A stretch of 64,000 nucleotides of DNA from Lineus longissimus (taxonomy: Eukaryota; Nemertea; Pilidiophora; Heteronemertea; Lineidae): contig NC_088326.1 in the NCBI RefSeq assembly GCF_910592395.1, forward strand, positions 11,783,001 to 11,847,000, written 5' to 3'. Shown here in pieces: positions 1 to 11,800 of this stretch. The notes beneath the pieces are model-generated. The model was not told the DNA's origin. It did no database searches and saw only the letters and a program-made list of their open reading frames with translations. How positions within the stretch are numbered: position 1 is the first letter of the stretch; each line of letters starts with the position of its first letter. A program made the position numbers and the translations under genes.

Positions 1-397
1 ATTGACAGGGAGGACCGAGGATAAGACGCTTTTTCTGCCTTGTCCTGTGGTAGATTGGCTGGGTGATTTCGGCACATTCTTGACGCTATCAGAAAACTTA
101 CATAAAGATAAAGTTTGTGGATGTCAGCGACGGCATAAGTTCGAGGCGATTCTCTTGGACTCAAGTCTGCATACTTAGTTTGTCGTATCGATATAGCTCA
201 CTGTGAATTAGAGGGAGAATTTGGGTGTGGGATTTAGGGAACCCTTTTCAAAACAACGGGAACACCCAAGTCCGCAATAATTGTTCATCATTTGAACTGC
301 GCACGTGCGTTTCAATTTCATTTCCCGCGAACTCTCAAATCTCAAAGACCACATGACCTACTAACACGGATTGGATATAACATTGACCTTTATGGTT
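1..397. other. No gene recognised
   Basis: AT-rich sequence with no long reading frame and no repeat family that recurs in the window. The right edge abuts a MITE. Confidence 0.5.
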
Positions 398-571
398 AAC
401 CTCTCTATTAAGGACGCCCTCGGGAATGACAAGTGCTGCCCTTAATAGAGAGGTGTCCTGAATAGAGAGGACAAATTGAATGGAAACAACCAATTTGGGG
501 ACAAAACTAGTTTCCTTAATGGAGAGGTTATCCTAAAGAGAGAGGTGTCCGCTAAGGGAGGTTCCACTGTA
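398..571. mobile_element. MITE family A copy (pogo/Tigger-like ends)
   Basis: Non-autonomous element built from ACCTCTCTATTAAGGACA-type blocks and ending in GGGAGGTTCCACTGTA. The CAGTGGAACCTCC-like terminus resembles pogo/Tigger elements of the Tc1/mariner group (family knowledge; not searched). At least a dozen copies lie in this window in both orientations. Weak ORFs across it are repeat sequence, not genes. Confidence 0.75.
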
Positions 572-856
572 CATGATACCGGTACTCGACATTCAAGTCA
601 TCGTATTGTCTCGACTGAAATACATTCAGGCGGCAAAGTCCCAGTGAAGACTCCTTCAGTCTTTCCATCCTCAGGAGACGTGCTGGGCCAGGAAACTTCA
701 GGATTGTCAGGTAAGGGACATGTGTCAGGCAATCCCATGGTTCAAGTATCCTGGGCAACAGATAATGAATGATGCTCTGGTTGTGTGGGCTGATGCTCTG
801 CTGTGGACTAGGGTTGCCCTTGTCTCAACCAGTGATTTGTAGTCTCCACCTCAGAG

Positions 857-991
857 CATAGGCCCCTGAATGCTAATTAGCGGGATTATCGGGCTAAACA
901 ATGGGATTAGCTTAACTCCCTATATATTATTTCCTAGCTAATCCCATTGTTTAGCCTGATAATCCTGCTAATTAGCATTCAGGGGCCTATG
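857..991. mobile_element. Palindromic MITE family D, copy 1, with 7-bp target duplication
   Basis: The two halves form one near-perfect inverted repeat starting CATAGGCCCCTGAATGC and ending GCATTCAGGGGCCTATG. It is flanked by direct repeats CTCAGAG at 850-856 and 992-998, read as a 7-bp target-site duplication. The second copy is at 31098-31238. There is no coding capacity. Confidence 0.85.
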
Positions 992-1026
992 CTCAGAGAC
1001 ATAGAATCTCAATTTGAGATATATAT

Positions 1027-1106
1027 AGAGTCTCCACCTGAGATAGAGTCTCCACCTGAGATAGAGTCTCCACCTGAGATAGAGTCTCCACCTGAGATAG
1101 AGTCCC
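1027..1106. repeat. 18-bp minisatellite
   Basis: Four to five tandem copies of AGAGTCTCCACCTGAGAT. The 18-bp period keeps a frame open, giving a spurious ORF with repeated IESPPE. Confidence 0.9.
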
Positions 1107-1227
1107 AACCTTTATGGTATGGTACAGCACCAAGCTACCTGGTGGATCTCCTGCCGGCATATGTCCCTGGTCGGAGTCTGAGATCAGGGTGCATTGGTCT
1201 CCAGCAAACTCCTAGTTTCCAGCTGGA

Positions 1228-1411
1228 CACCAGTAGAACCTCTCTATTAAGGACACCCTCGGGACTGACTAGCGCTGTCCTTAATAGAGAGGTGTCCTTA
1301 TTAGAGAGGTCAAAATGAATGTTAATGACCTTTTTGGGACCAAAACTAGTGTCCTTAATAGAGAGAGTGTCCTTAGTAGAGAGGTGTCCGCTAAGGGAGG
1401 TTCAACTGTTT
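1228..1411. mobile_element. MITE family A copy
   Basis: Begins AGAACCTCTCTATTAAGGAC and ends AAGGGAGGTTCAACTGT. Internal blocks match the copies at 398, 17845 and 44580. Confidence 0.8.
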
Positions 1412-2148
1412 AGTCTTAAGTTAACCTAGTTCTCGCTATACATTGTCTTCACAAACAATTCTTGTTGTCGTGCAGTTGCTTCAGTGTTCAAAGTTCTGGC
1501 ATTATTCCATACGAAAATAAATATTGCTTTAGCCAAGAAAAATTTTCTTCAAAATAAAATTCATTGGCCTGAAGTTGCCTCTTGGCACAGTTTTTAGGTC
1601 AAATTGAATTATAATTGATCCAGCTGACACAATGGGTTTGATCTGAAACCGATAACCTTGGTTGGATAAAATCATATATAATTGTTGACCTATTGTATCA
1701 TACTAAGTTGTTCTGGGGCAGGTAGGACTGCAGGACTGGAGTTTGAGACAGTTGGCTTTTCCAAATATTTTACTTGTGTTTAAAGGTATATAAAGCAAAG
1801 GGAGCGTGCTTGGTGGAGTGCAAAGAAAGTAAGTTAAAGTCTGCTCAAAGGTTCTATCGTTGACCCTTAACAAAACCTATCCTTGAAGCATTAAATAGAT
1901 TGTTTGCTTCTGTATCTTTTGCCCTTTTTGTGATCACCCTTTCCACAGGCAATTGGAGTTATACCAGGTGTCCATTGTATGAATGGGTGCCAGGCTTGCC
2001 AGGGAAGTTGACCTGTAATGCACCAGCACCCTGTCCAGGGGGAAGTGATTATCCTAGTCATTGATGCTACTGAAACCGGGATAAGGGCTAGCTCTGATAC
2101 CATTCGGCAGCTTTGGCTTGACTTAAACTTGATTTTCTGCCTTGATCT
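1412..2148. other. No gene recognised; upstream of candidate exon 1a
   Basis: Mostly AT-rich DNA without a convincing reading frame. If exon 1a at 2238 is real, a promoter or 5' UTR exon would lie here or further left. I see no clear TATA box or CpG-rich stretch. Confidence 0.4.
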
Positions 2149-2222
2149 GTTGATATGTTAACATGTTAATGGTTTGACATGTTGACATGTTGATATGTTG
2201 ATATGTTAATATGTTGACAAGT
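2149..2222. repeat. Degenerate TGTTGATA microsatellite
   Basis: About ten imperfect copies of an 8-10 bp TGTTGATA/TGTTAATA motif, ending just before a splice-acceptor-like TCATCTTACAG at 2226-2236. Confidence 0.8.
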
Positions 2223-2237
2223 TGTTCATCTTACAGG

Positions 2238-2455
2238 ATGGATTCAGAGTTCAAGACGAGTGTCGAAGCCTCCGGGAAAAGTACCAAGGGTTCTAGAAAG
2301 GGGTCGACCGCACGTAGGGACTCTGGCCGGATTAACCCCTTCAATGTTCAGGTGGAGGACCTTGAGTCCCAGCCACTACTCAACCGGTCTACCAACGCGA
2401 AGTTGGAGGCCTCCAATGAAGAATTTCGAACCAGGTCGGGAACAGGCATCCAAAC
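2238..2455 (+). CDS. Candidate distal first coding exon (1a) of the zinc transporter
   Basis: An ATG in good context (A at -3, G at +4) opens 72 codons plus two bases, closed by a strong donor GTGAGT at 2456. The peptide is polar, rich in Ser, Lys, Arg and Glu, as expected for a cytosolic N-terminus. It contains ESQPLL, which fits the acidic dileucine sorting motif [DE]xxxL[LI]. It ends in phase 2, exactly what exon 2 at 53816 needs; the join would read ...GIQT-T-TDYRS. An acceptor-like CTTACAG sits directly before the ATG, so a 5' UTR exon may precede it. The intron would be about 51 kb and enclose the receptor gene. It could instead belong to another transcript; only the phase and the peptide character link it. 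Confidence 0.45.
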
Positions 2456-2529
2456 GTGAGTAGATTTTATGTTTACATTCCTTCGGGATCAATTTCTGTT
2501 TTCTAGAACTTCTTCTTCCTCTTCCCCTT

Positions 2530-2650
2530 CTTCAGCGTTCACTCTGAACTTATATGTCATTCTCCAGAGAGTATTCCTCCTCCAAGGTAGGAGGAGTGTT
2601 TTACATGCCACTACAGTTAGGCACCAAATGGGATTTCTGATAACCTATTC
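2530..2650. repeat. Dispersed repeat family J fragment
   Basis: Matches 32085-32185, with shared segments such as ATTCCTCC...CAAGG and TTAGGCACCAA. Short fragment with no coding sense. Confidence 0.5.
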
Positions 2651-2832
2651 TGGGCCCTGACCGACCCATAAATGATTATTTGTTGTTATCTTCAAAGTGG
2701 TTGTTTCAAATGATGTGGGTGATGGTTGGTAGATGACAGCAGTGGTTTTTTTGACCACTTGTTTCATGCGCTGATGATAGATGGAGACACCTGTATAGCG
2801 TCATTCTTCATCTTGTCTCGTCATTTACCAAT

Positions 2833-3010
2833 ACAGTGGAACCTCCCTAAACAGACACTTCTCTCAGCAGCACACCCCCTCTATCTATAAGGACACTGAT
2901 TTCGGTCCATGTTGGTCACTTTCATATGATTCAACCTCTGCAATCAGGACACCTCCATATTAAGGACAGTATTTGTCAGTTCCAAAAGTGTCCTCAAAAG
3001 AGGGGTTTTT
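2833..3010. mobile_element. MITE family A copy, diverged
   Basis: Starts CAGTGGAACCTCCCTAAACA. Internal AATCAGGACACCTC and TTAAGGACAG blocks are recognisable but more decayed than in other copies. Confidence 0.65.
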
Positions 3011-3356
3011 AGTGTCATGTCATATTCTACATGATACCAAGAATCAATAAAGACTTGTATTTATGATAAGAAAGGTTGTAACGTGGAGCAAAGCTTATAT
3101 CGAACACCTCTTGCGTGTTGGTGTAGAGTTGAGATAATTCCATCACCACTCAAGGACTTTGAGTCTGAGCCCAGCAGGAACCAAAATTTCTAGTTTTTTG
3201 TAATGTTGCAGCTTGCCTCATTCTGGAGGCGAGGTCTGATGGCTGGTCTCCATATCTGGCCTCCACAGATTCAGACAAATATCCTCTGCAGCTTGTCAGT
3301 GACTTTCTGAGAAGTACAACCAAAACACAGGTATTCCGTATGGTTTTCAGAATGAG

Positions 3357-3471
3357 TTAACAATCCCCGATCACGGCCCAAAAAGTTCATTGACATAATA
3401 TGTGCCATTGCTCAATGAATTTATCTTTGAATGCAATCAAACTATGTGAGTTCCAATCGAGGATTGTAAAT
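3357..3471. mobile_element. MITE family C copy 1
   Basis: Inverted termini TTAACAATCCCCGATC and ATCGAGGATTGTAAA enclose about 85 bp that also match the copy at 14543-14662. A half copy (CAATCCCCGATTAACG) lies near 6976. Confidence 0.75.
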
Positions 3472-3737
3472 TTGAACTTGCTTTTCTTTGTTTAGTACAG
3501 AAAAGTTATTGATTGAAACTATTCATGTCAACATATTAACTGAATTGATATGCTTTGATTTTGTCGATAGATCTAGGTCATATTGTCTCTGGACTCGATT
3601 CCCTGATGACATTTCTTGCTTGTCTATGTTTTGATATTGATTGAGACCCAATTTAATACTTAATTAGGTATAAATTAGGTACTAATTAGGTCTTCATTGA
3701 TTGATTGATTGCTATATATATGTTGGTTCATCAACTT

Positions 3738-3985
3738 TTTGGCTCACCGTCTAGTTGAATCTATACAATACCGCAGTGTCCGTCGTCTGTCGTCGTCGTC
3801 GTCGTCGTCGTCCATCGTCGTATCCTATTTCAAAAACAGTGGCACGTTTCTTAACCGCTAGGGCTATGAACTTGAAACTTTGTACACAGGACCCCTCAGG
3901 TCAGGTGACCTCTGACAATGAATTTCAGTTGGATTTGATACTTGACTTGATTACATGCTTACTAAAGAGTTGAATGTATTTAGGA
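3738..3985. repeat. Dispersed repeat family F, short copy with (GTC)n
   Basis: Begins with GTCGTC microsatellite, followed by GGCACGTTTCTTAACCGCTA and GGTCAGGTGACCTC segments shared with 5128-6185 and 32950-33985. Confidence 0.7.
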
Positions 3986-4344
3986 CAGTCGAGATGACAG
4001 TTTCTACAAGTGTGTCATGTGTGGAATAGTAAGGGGGCATCTTAGTAAAGGAGCAAGAATATCTTGGTTCAAAAACTGAATCGACACTAAATGTTAACAC
4101 CTCGAGTGTATATCGATGCACAGGGTGGCCCAGAATTATTTTCCCTCGCACAATGGATACACAATACAGTTCTATTGTCCAAAGGAAAATAATTCTGTGT
4201 CTCCCTGTAGATCTACGTCTATTATACCCAACCATTCGGTGCCCAATGACGCTATTCTACGTCGTTGAACAGGGGGTCAATCTGGGTGGCCGCACATCAA
4301 GCCCAGATCCTTGATGCCCACATTATTGCATTTCCTTATTTAAC

Positions 4345-4520
4345 TATAATGATAATAATAATAATAATATATAATAATAATAATAATAATATAATAATAA
4401 TAATAAACTTTTATTAATGATTAAGGCCATCGGCCCCTTACAATAATACAAATTATGATATCAAGCGATACAAATCAAGATGACATAACAAAGTAATACA
4501 ATTAGAATTCAAGTCTCCTA
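4345..4520 (-). mobile_element. (ATA)n run and probable LINE 3' tail, minus orientation
   Basis: ATAATA microsatellite runs into TTTTATTAATGATTAAGG. Read on the minus strand this is a 3' end followed by a (TTA)n tail, the usual layout of a LINE insertion. No reverse transcriptase remains. Confidence 0.45.
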
Positions 4521-5127
4521 CCCCTACTCTTGTATAGAAAAACTAACAAATTATGCAAAGTTTCTGCACACTTCTTATTCATTAAGGAGACAAAGGAATA
4601 TCTCGTCGGCTCGGAGAATTAGGTAACAATCTGGTACGAAGATCTTGCAAAAATACACATACATTCAAAACATGAACTTGCTAGCGGTGAAGTGCAGGAA
4701 AGCAAAAATGACAAGTTGGTGAAATGGGGAGGGTTTTTAGGCACAGATTGAAAATGCATTGACTGAGTGATATATTCAATGGAGTAAGGCATTTAATAGG
4801 AGAAGCTTCTCGTTCACTTTTACAGTAGAAACCATGAAATCAAAAAAGGAATATCTGTGGAAATGAGCAGTTTTTGATGGAGAAATAGAGTTGTTAACAT
4901 GGATGAAGGGCAGTGAAGGGCAGTGAAGGAGCAGACTGCTCTATAGTGGAGTCTGTCATTCACAATAATCACTGGCACCCTGGCTATCAAACGATTGGAA
5001 ACACATGTCGATACCATGTGTGGTGTGACTGCATATTCTAACTGTGAAGATGCTCCACCATAGATCTCATCTTTCTGATGAGACGTCCACAAATAGAGCC
5101 AGGATCCTCACTGGCCATGTTGTCTGT
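4521..5127. other. No gene recognised
   Basis: Only short ORFs and no repeats that recur in the window, apart from a local GGGCAGTGAA duplication near 4910. Confidence 0.4.
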
Positions 5128-6185
5128 ATCCTGTTTCAAAAACAGTGGCATGTTTCTTAACTGCTAGGATCCTCCAGGTCAGGTGACCTCAGACACTGAT
5201 TTCGGTCCAATCTAATTCTTGACAATGCCATCAGCAGGCCAAAAGTGAAAACCTAAAAAGTGTGATATCTCTCTTATAAGTGAATTGTTTCGATGATATT
5301 TTTATGGTATGTACTCCTAGCAAGGATACATCAGATATCGTACGGGTTTTTGATTTGACCAAATCTTTAAGGTCACAGAGGTCAAAAGGTGTAAATTGGG
5401 TGTGAGTGTAAATATGGCACGTTTCTTAAAACTATGAACCTGAAATTTGGTACACATGACTCCCTACGTCAGATAACCTCTGACAACGAATTCCGGTCTG
5501 ATCTGATTCTCGACTTCAAAACTGAAAAGGTAAAAAGTGCAATATCTCGCTTATCAATGACATGTTTTCAATAATATTCTTCCTGCAGGTACTCCTTGCA
5601 ACTGCACAGCAAATAATTCATGTCTAGGTCCAACAGTCTATACAATACCGCAGTGTCCGGCGTCTGTCGTCCTGGTCATTGTAGTCGCTGTGGTCGCTGT
5701 AGTCGCCTTAGTCACCGTAGTCGCCATTGTCGCCGTAGTCGCCATAGTTGTCAGTCGTCCATTGTCCAGCATCGTCTGTCGTCGTCGTCTGTATCCTGTT
5801 TCAAAAACCGTGGTACAGTTCTTAACTGCTACATGTAAGGCTATGAACTTGAAACTTTGTACACAGAACCCTCCAGGTCAGATGACCTCAGATACTGATT
5901 TCAGTCCGATCTAATTCTTGACTTGGCCATCAGCAGGCCAAAAGTGAAAACCTAAAAAGTGTGATATCTCTCTTATTAGTGAATCGTTTTCGATAATTTT
6001 TCCTAACAAGGATACATCACATATCATACAGGTTTTTGATTTGACCATCTTCTCAAGGTCATGTAGGTCAAATGGTGTAAATTGGCTGTATGAGTGTAAA
6101 TATGGCACGTTTCTTAACTGCTAAAGCTATGAACCTGAAATTTGGTTTACATGACTCACCACGTCAGATAACCTCGGACAACCAT
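5128..6185. repeat. Dispersed repeat family F, several ~300-bp units
   Basis: Repeated GGCACGTTTCTTAAC, TTTGGTACACATGACTC, AAGTGAAAACCTAAAAAGTG and GGTTTTTGATTTGACC segments mark two to four diverged units, with a GTCGCC/GTCGTC simple repeat at about 5665-5795. Two units contain direct AGGTCA repeats spaced by 3 bp (5370-5384 and 6056-6070), resembling a DR3 nuclear-receptor element. No intact coding capacity. Confidence 0.75.
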
Positions 6186-6372
6186 TTATATCTAGCGAAA
6201 TACAAATACTTGTGATGCATTACTGAAACATGTGAAATAGATTGGAAGAATGTCACTGAAAAGCTTTTGTGCAGCATTGAAATGGCCTGTAACGAAGCCA
6301 TCAGCTACACTGTGACTGAAGTCAGGGGCTGGTTACCTGTGTAACCGTGGATGTCATTTTACCTTTCCTGTG

Positions 6373-6553
6373 TCATTCATGGTAGACTTCCTGCACTAAT
6401 CTCACTGGCTGTGTGGCTCCAGACTTGAAACTATTGATGCCGTTTCTCCGTAACCAAGGCTGGTAGACCACTTTGCCACCATTTGAACCAAAAAACCTCC
6501 TCTTCTCTTCTGTCTGAAGTTGTCGGCTGATGCTCTCAGAATTTGATTCTTGC
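6373..6553 (-). CDS. Candidate terminal coding exon of an unrecognised gene
   Basis: On the minus strand a pyrimidine-rich acceptor (CTCTTCTTTTCAG) opens a 59-codon frame that starts in phase 1 and ends in TGA. The peptide is polar and not repeat-like, with QLQTEEKRRFFGSNGGKVVY early and QPVRLVQEVYHE at its end. I do not recognise the family. A partner upstream exon (above 6554) was not found, and the 141-bp satellite begins about 600 bp away. It may be a real last exon, a relic or chance. Confidence 0.3.
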
Positions 6554-7150
6554 CTGAAAAGAAGAGGCAACAAGTAAATACTCTCATGAAGACATAACAC
6601 CCATGCCTTTGTTTAAATTGCTTCTTCAGCAGACATTTCCACCCTGTGCACAGCCCCAAAGGTTTTGTTCATAGTTTTATATGAGGCAACGCTACTGATC
6701 CACCTACATGTATCAAATTGGCTCCAATGTAATCGTCACTGTGTGGCATTGATTCCTCTCTCTTCACTGATACACTTCTATGGGGTCCTGAACTCTTGTG
6801 AAATGTAGAGACTGGACCTGATCAACACTACGGGAGTATAAGTCAGTTAGTACAACTTTCAAATGGACTAAAACACTGGAAGATAAAAAACGAAGAATTA
6901 TAATTTGTTACCAATTTGGTGCAAAAGTGCATATTTCTACCTAAAAGAACAGAAGAAACATTAGTCTGAACTTTACAATCCCCGATTAACGTAACCCTGC
7001 AGAACAACTCAACATGTAGTAACAATAAACAAACCTGCCAACCCCATTGGTTGATAGGCGACACGACACTGGAACTCGCTTGAGTCCATCTGTTGTCCTC
7101 ATGGCTAGTTTTGAAGTGCCTGCGTCTTATGGTTACAAAACGTGCACCGT
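6554..7150. other. No gene recognised; contains a half copy of MITE family C
   Basis: The CAATCCCCGATTAACG terminus at about 6976 marks a truncated family C element. A 129-codon minus ORF runs from here into the satellite and is not convincing. Confidence 0.4.
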
Positions 7151-8362
7151 GTTGACGGATGGAAGGACAGACACCATTCTGAAAAGTTATTTTACCAGCT
7201 CTGCTGACTTTTGTCAGCAGAGCTAAAAACATACTTCAAGACGCAAGTCAACGCACTTGTCCTCAATATGTTTGTAGCACAATAACCTCTACTGTTCGGA
7301 TGGAGGGACAGACACCATTCTGAATAGTTATTCTACCAGCTCTGCCGACTTTTGTCAGCAGAGCTAAAAACATACTTCAAGACGCAAGTCAACCGCACAT
7401 GTCCTCAATATGTTCGTAGCACAGTAACCTCTACTGTTCGGATGGAGGGACAGACACCATTCTGAATAGTTATTTTACCAGCTCTGCCGACTTTTGTCAG
7501 CAGAGCTAAAAACATACTTCAACACGCAAGTCAACCGCACTTGTCCTCAATATGTTTGTAGCACAATAACCTCTACTGTTCGGATGGAGGGACAGACACC
7601 ATTCTGAATAGTTATTCTACCAGCTCTGCCGACTTTTGTCAGCAGAGCTAAAAACATACTTCAAGACGCAAGTCAACCGCACATGTCCTCAATATGTTCG
7701 TAGCACAGTAACCTCTACTGTTCGGATGGAGGGACAGACACCATTCTGAATAGTTATTTTACCAGCTCTGCCGACTTTTGTCAGCAGAGCTAAAAACATA
7801 CTTCAACACGCAAGTCAACCGCACTTGTCCTCAATATGTTTGTAGCACAGTAACCTCTACTGTTCGGATGGAGGGACAGACACCATTCTGAATAGTTATT
7901 TTACCAGCTCTGCCGACTTTTGTCAGCAGAGCTAAAAACATACTTCAAGACGCAAGTCAACCGCACTTGTCCTCAATATGTTTGTAGCACAATAACCTTT
8001 ACTGTTCAGATGGAGGGACAGACAACATTCTGAATAGTTATTCTACCAGCTCTGCCGACTTTTGTCAGCAGAGCTAAAAACATACTTCAAGACGCAAGTC
8101 AACCGCACTTGTCCTCAATATGTTTGTAGCACAATAACCTCTACTGTTCGGATGGAGGGACAGACACCATTCTGAATAGTTATTCTACCAGCTCTGCCGA
8201 CTTTTGACAGCGCAGCTGAGCTAAAAACATACTTCAACACGCAAGTCAACCGCACTTGTCCTCAATATGTTTGTAACACAGTAACCTCTACTGTTCGGAT
8301 GGAGGGACAGACACCATTCTGAATAGTTATTTTACCAGCTCTGCTGACTTTTGCCAGCAGAT
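7151..8362. repeat. 141-bp satellite array, about 8.5 units
   Basis: The period is 141-142 bp (TGAATAGTTATT at 7321, 7463 and 7604). Each unit holds a hairpin with arms AGCTCTGC and GCAGAGCT around a TTTTGTCA loop, plus ACTGTTCGGATGGAGGGACA. Alternating variants (CTTCAAGACGC and CTTCAACACGC, TTATTC and TTATTT) suggest dimeric amplification. The last unit is cut at the LINE fragment. Confidence 0.92.
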
Positions 8363-8845
8363 CCTCAGATACATGAACACAAACAAACAGATATTATTTT
8401 GATGGTCTTCTTCAAAGCCTGCAACAAGGTAAACCAACAGCAATCAAACCAAATCAACAACTGGATATCTGCCATTCTCAGCAACATACATCAAACAGTT
8501 ATCTTCGACAGAGAGAAGTCAAATAAAGGAAGTGTCACATCGGGAGTACCCCAAGGATCCATGCCCGGGCCACTGCTTTTCCTGCTCTAGTTCAACGACA
8601 TTGTTCATGGACTCTTTTTCGATGACATGATTGTGTACCTTGTCATCATGTCCATAGCTAATTCTTTCAAGCTGCAGAAGGATCTTGACTAACTGGGACA
8701 ATGGACGATCATGTGCGACATGGTCTTCCATCCCCAAAATTACCAAGTCCTGACAACCATATAGACAGTACGTGTAAAGTGCAAATTATCAAGACCACAG
8801 GTTTCCTCAGCAGAAACGTGCAGTAAGACTCGCATCGAACTAAAG
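8363..8845 (+). pseudogene. Decayed non-LTR (LINE) reverse transcriptase fragment
   Basis: The + strand translation contains VTSGVPQGSMPGPLLFLL, the conserved SGVPQGSxLGPLLF block of LINE reverse transcriptases. A stop codon and then FNDIVH and FFDDMIVYLV follow, corresponding to the YINDI and ADD-type catalytic region. Further on, QWTIMCDMVFHPQNYQVL resembles the W..M.F...K segment. Stops and frameshifts show it is dead. It runs into the LINE C-terminal region at 8846, source of the satellite beyond. The family is Jockey/CR1-like at best; not resolved. Confidence 0.8.
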
Positions 8846-11800
8846 TCAACAACAACAAGAGAGTCCTTCCTCTCCTTGAATACGCTCCAACACCTTGGGA
8901 TCCCTACAACAAGAAAGACCTAGGCTCTCCCGTGTCTGGACTTTATGCAATGGGCTAAAGCATAATCTGTTCTGATCAGAGGATTGCGGCTGGGTTTCCT
9001 GTGTCAGACGATGGAACCACATTCGACTCACTATCTGCTCTATAAGAGAACTGCTCTGGTTGCCAGACTGGCCCAGAGGATTGCGGCTGGGTTTCCTGTG
9101 TCAGACGATGGAACCACATTCGACTCACTATCTGCTCTATAAGAGAACTGCACTGGTTGCCAGACTGGCCCAGAGGATTGCGGCTGGGTTTCCTGTGTCA
9201 GACGGTGGAACCACATTCGACTCACTATCTGCTCTATTAGAGAACTGCTCTGGTTGCCAGACTGGCCCAGAGGATTGCGGCTGGGTTTCCTGTGTCAGAC
9301 GGTGGAACCACATTCGACTCACTATCTGCTCTATTAGAGAACTGCTCTGGTTGCCAGACTGGCCCAGAGGATTGCGGCTGGGTTTCCTGTGTCAGACGGT
9401 GGAACCACATTCGACTCACTATCTGCTCTATTAGAGAACTGCTCTGGTTGCCAGACTGGCCCAGAGGATTGCGGCTGGGTTTCCTGTGTCAGACGGCAGA
9501 ACCACATTCGACTCACTATCTGCTCTATTAGAGGACTACTCTGATCAGACGATTAAAACCTGATCACTCGTGTCAGATGGCAAATCAAAGCATAGCATAC
9601 ATATTCTGACTAGAATACTGACCATTAAAAACATTGATAAAGATTTGAAGTACCTAGGCTGGTCAAAGACAATCGAGACAAAAATCAAAGTCTTGTGTTT
9701 ATAAGCTACCATTGTATGCCTTAGAGGGGGCAAAATGGTACTGTTTAGACAAGAAGTCTCTCCAAATGCCTCAAAGAAGGTGAGGGATTAAAATGTTGTC
9801 TTTATTGGCTAACAAATGCTTACCCTTTCAAAAGACATCCTTTCGGGAATCGTAATTCCCACGGGGGTGACTGGCTCTTCCACCCTTCCCCCACTCCCCC
9901 CGTGCGAAGGTATCATTAGATAAAGCCAGGTCCTTGAGATCGTGGTGGAATGTCAAGAGAAATTGCAAGCAGATGCCAGGGAGACCACTATCTGAATCCA
10001 TAACAGCTTGCTTCCCTCTTCAGCTAGTCACAGTCGGTGTGACACCTCAGGCGAGTATAGTGGTTGCCATATTGATTGATTTATAACATCATTTGAAATA
10101 TATCCCATTAAGAAAAATATCAACAACGACAAGAGAGTCCTTCCTCTCCTTGAATACGCTCCAACACCTTGGGATCCCTACCACAAGAAAGACCTAGGCT
10201 GTCCCGTGTCTGGACTTTATGCAGTGAGCTAAAGCATAATCTTTTCTGATCAGAGGATGGCGGCTGGGTTTCCTGTGTCAGACGGTGGAACCACATTCGA
10301 CTCACTATCTGCTCTATTAGAGAACTGCTCTGGTTGCCAGACTGGCCCAGAGGATTGCGGCTGGGTTTCCTGTGTCAGACGGCAGAACCACATTCGACTC
10401 ACTATCCGCTCTATTAGAGAACTACTCTGATCAGACGATTAAAACCTGATCACTCGTGTCAAATGGCAAACCAAAGCATAGCATACATATTCTGACTAGA
10501 ATACTGACCATTTAAAACATTTATAAAGATTTGAAGTGCCTAGGCTCGTCAAAGACAACCGAGATAAAAATCAAAGTCTTGTGTTGATAAGTTACCATTG
10601 TATGCCTTAGAGGGGGCAAAATGGTACTGTTTAGACAAGAAGTCTCTCCAAATGCATCAAAGAAGGTGAGGGATTAAAATGTTGTCTTTATTGGCTAACA
10701 AATATTACCCTTTCCAAAGACATCCTTTCGGGAATCATAATTCCCACGGGGGTGACTGGCTTTTCCACCCTTCCCCCACTCCCCCCGTGCGAACGTATCA
10801 TTAGATAAAGCCAGGTCCTTGAGATCGTGGTGGAATGTCAAGAGAAATTGCAAGCAGATGCCAGGGAGACCACTATCTGACATCCATAACAGCTTGCTTC
10901 CCTCTTCAGCTAGTTACAGTCGGTGTGACACAACAGGCGAGTATAGTGGTTGCCATATTGATTGATTTATAACATCATTTAAAATATATCCCATCAAGAA
11001 AAATATCAACAATGACAAGAGAGTCCTTCCTCTCCTTGAATACGCTCCAACACCTTGGGATCCCTACCACAAGAAAGACCTAGTCTGTCCCGCGTCTGGA
11101 CTTCATGCAGTGAGCTAAAGCATAATCTGTTCTGATCGGAGGATTGCGGCTGGGTTTCCTGTGTCAGACGATGGAACCACATTCGACTCACTATCTGCTC
11201 TATTAGAGAACTGCTCTGGTTGCCAGACTGGCCCAGAGGATTGCGGCTGGGTTTCCTGTGTCAGACGGCAGAACCACATTCGACTCACTATCTGCTCTAT
11301 TAGAGAACTACTCTGATCAGACGATTAAAACCTGATCACTCGTGTCAGATGGCAAACCAAAGCATAGCATACATATTCTGACTAGAATACTGACCATTAA
11401 AAACATTGATAAAGATTTGAAGTGCCTAGGCTCGTCAAAGACAACCGAGATAAAAATCAAAGTCTTGTGTTTATAAGCTACCATTGTATGCCTTAGAGGG
11501 GGCGAAATGGTACTGTTTAGACAAGAAGTCTCTCCAAATGCATCAAAGAAGGTGAGGGATTAAAATGTTGTCTTTATTGGCTAACAAATGCTTACCCTTT
11601 CAAAAGACATCCTTTCGGGAATCATAATTCCCACGGGGGTGACTGGCTCTTCCACCCTTCCCCCACTCCCCCCGTGCGAACGTATCATTTGATAAAGCCA
11701 GGTCCTTGAGATCGTGGTGGAATGTCAAGAGAAATTGCAAGCAGATGCCAGGGAGACCACTATCTGACATCCATAACAGCTTGCTTCCCTCTTCAGCTAG

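Noticed and set aside
3212-3330. Exon-like segment coding SDGWSPYLASTDSDKYPLQL
   Set aside because: It has a possible acceptor and a weak donor (GTATTC), but no partner exon, unclear phase and no recognisable family.
7151-8362. CRISPR-like array
   Set aside because: The repeats are 141 bp, contiguous and without unique spacers, in a eukaryotic genome.
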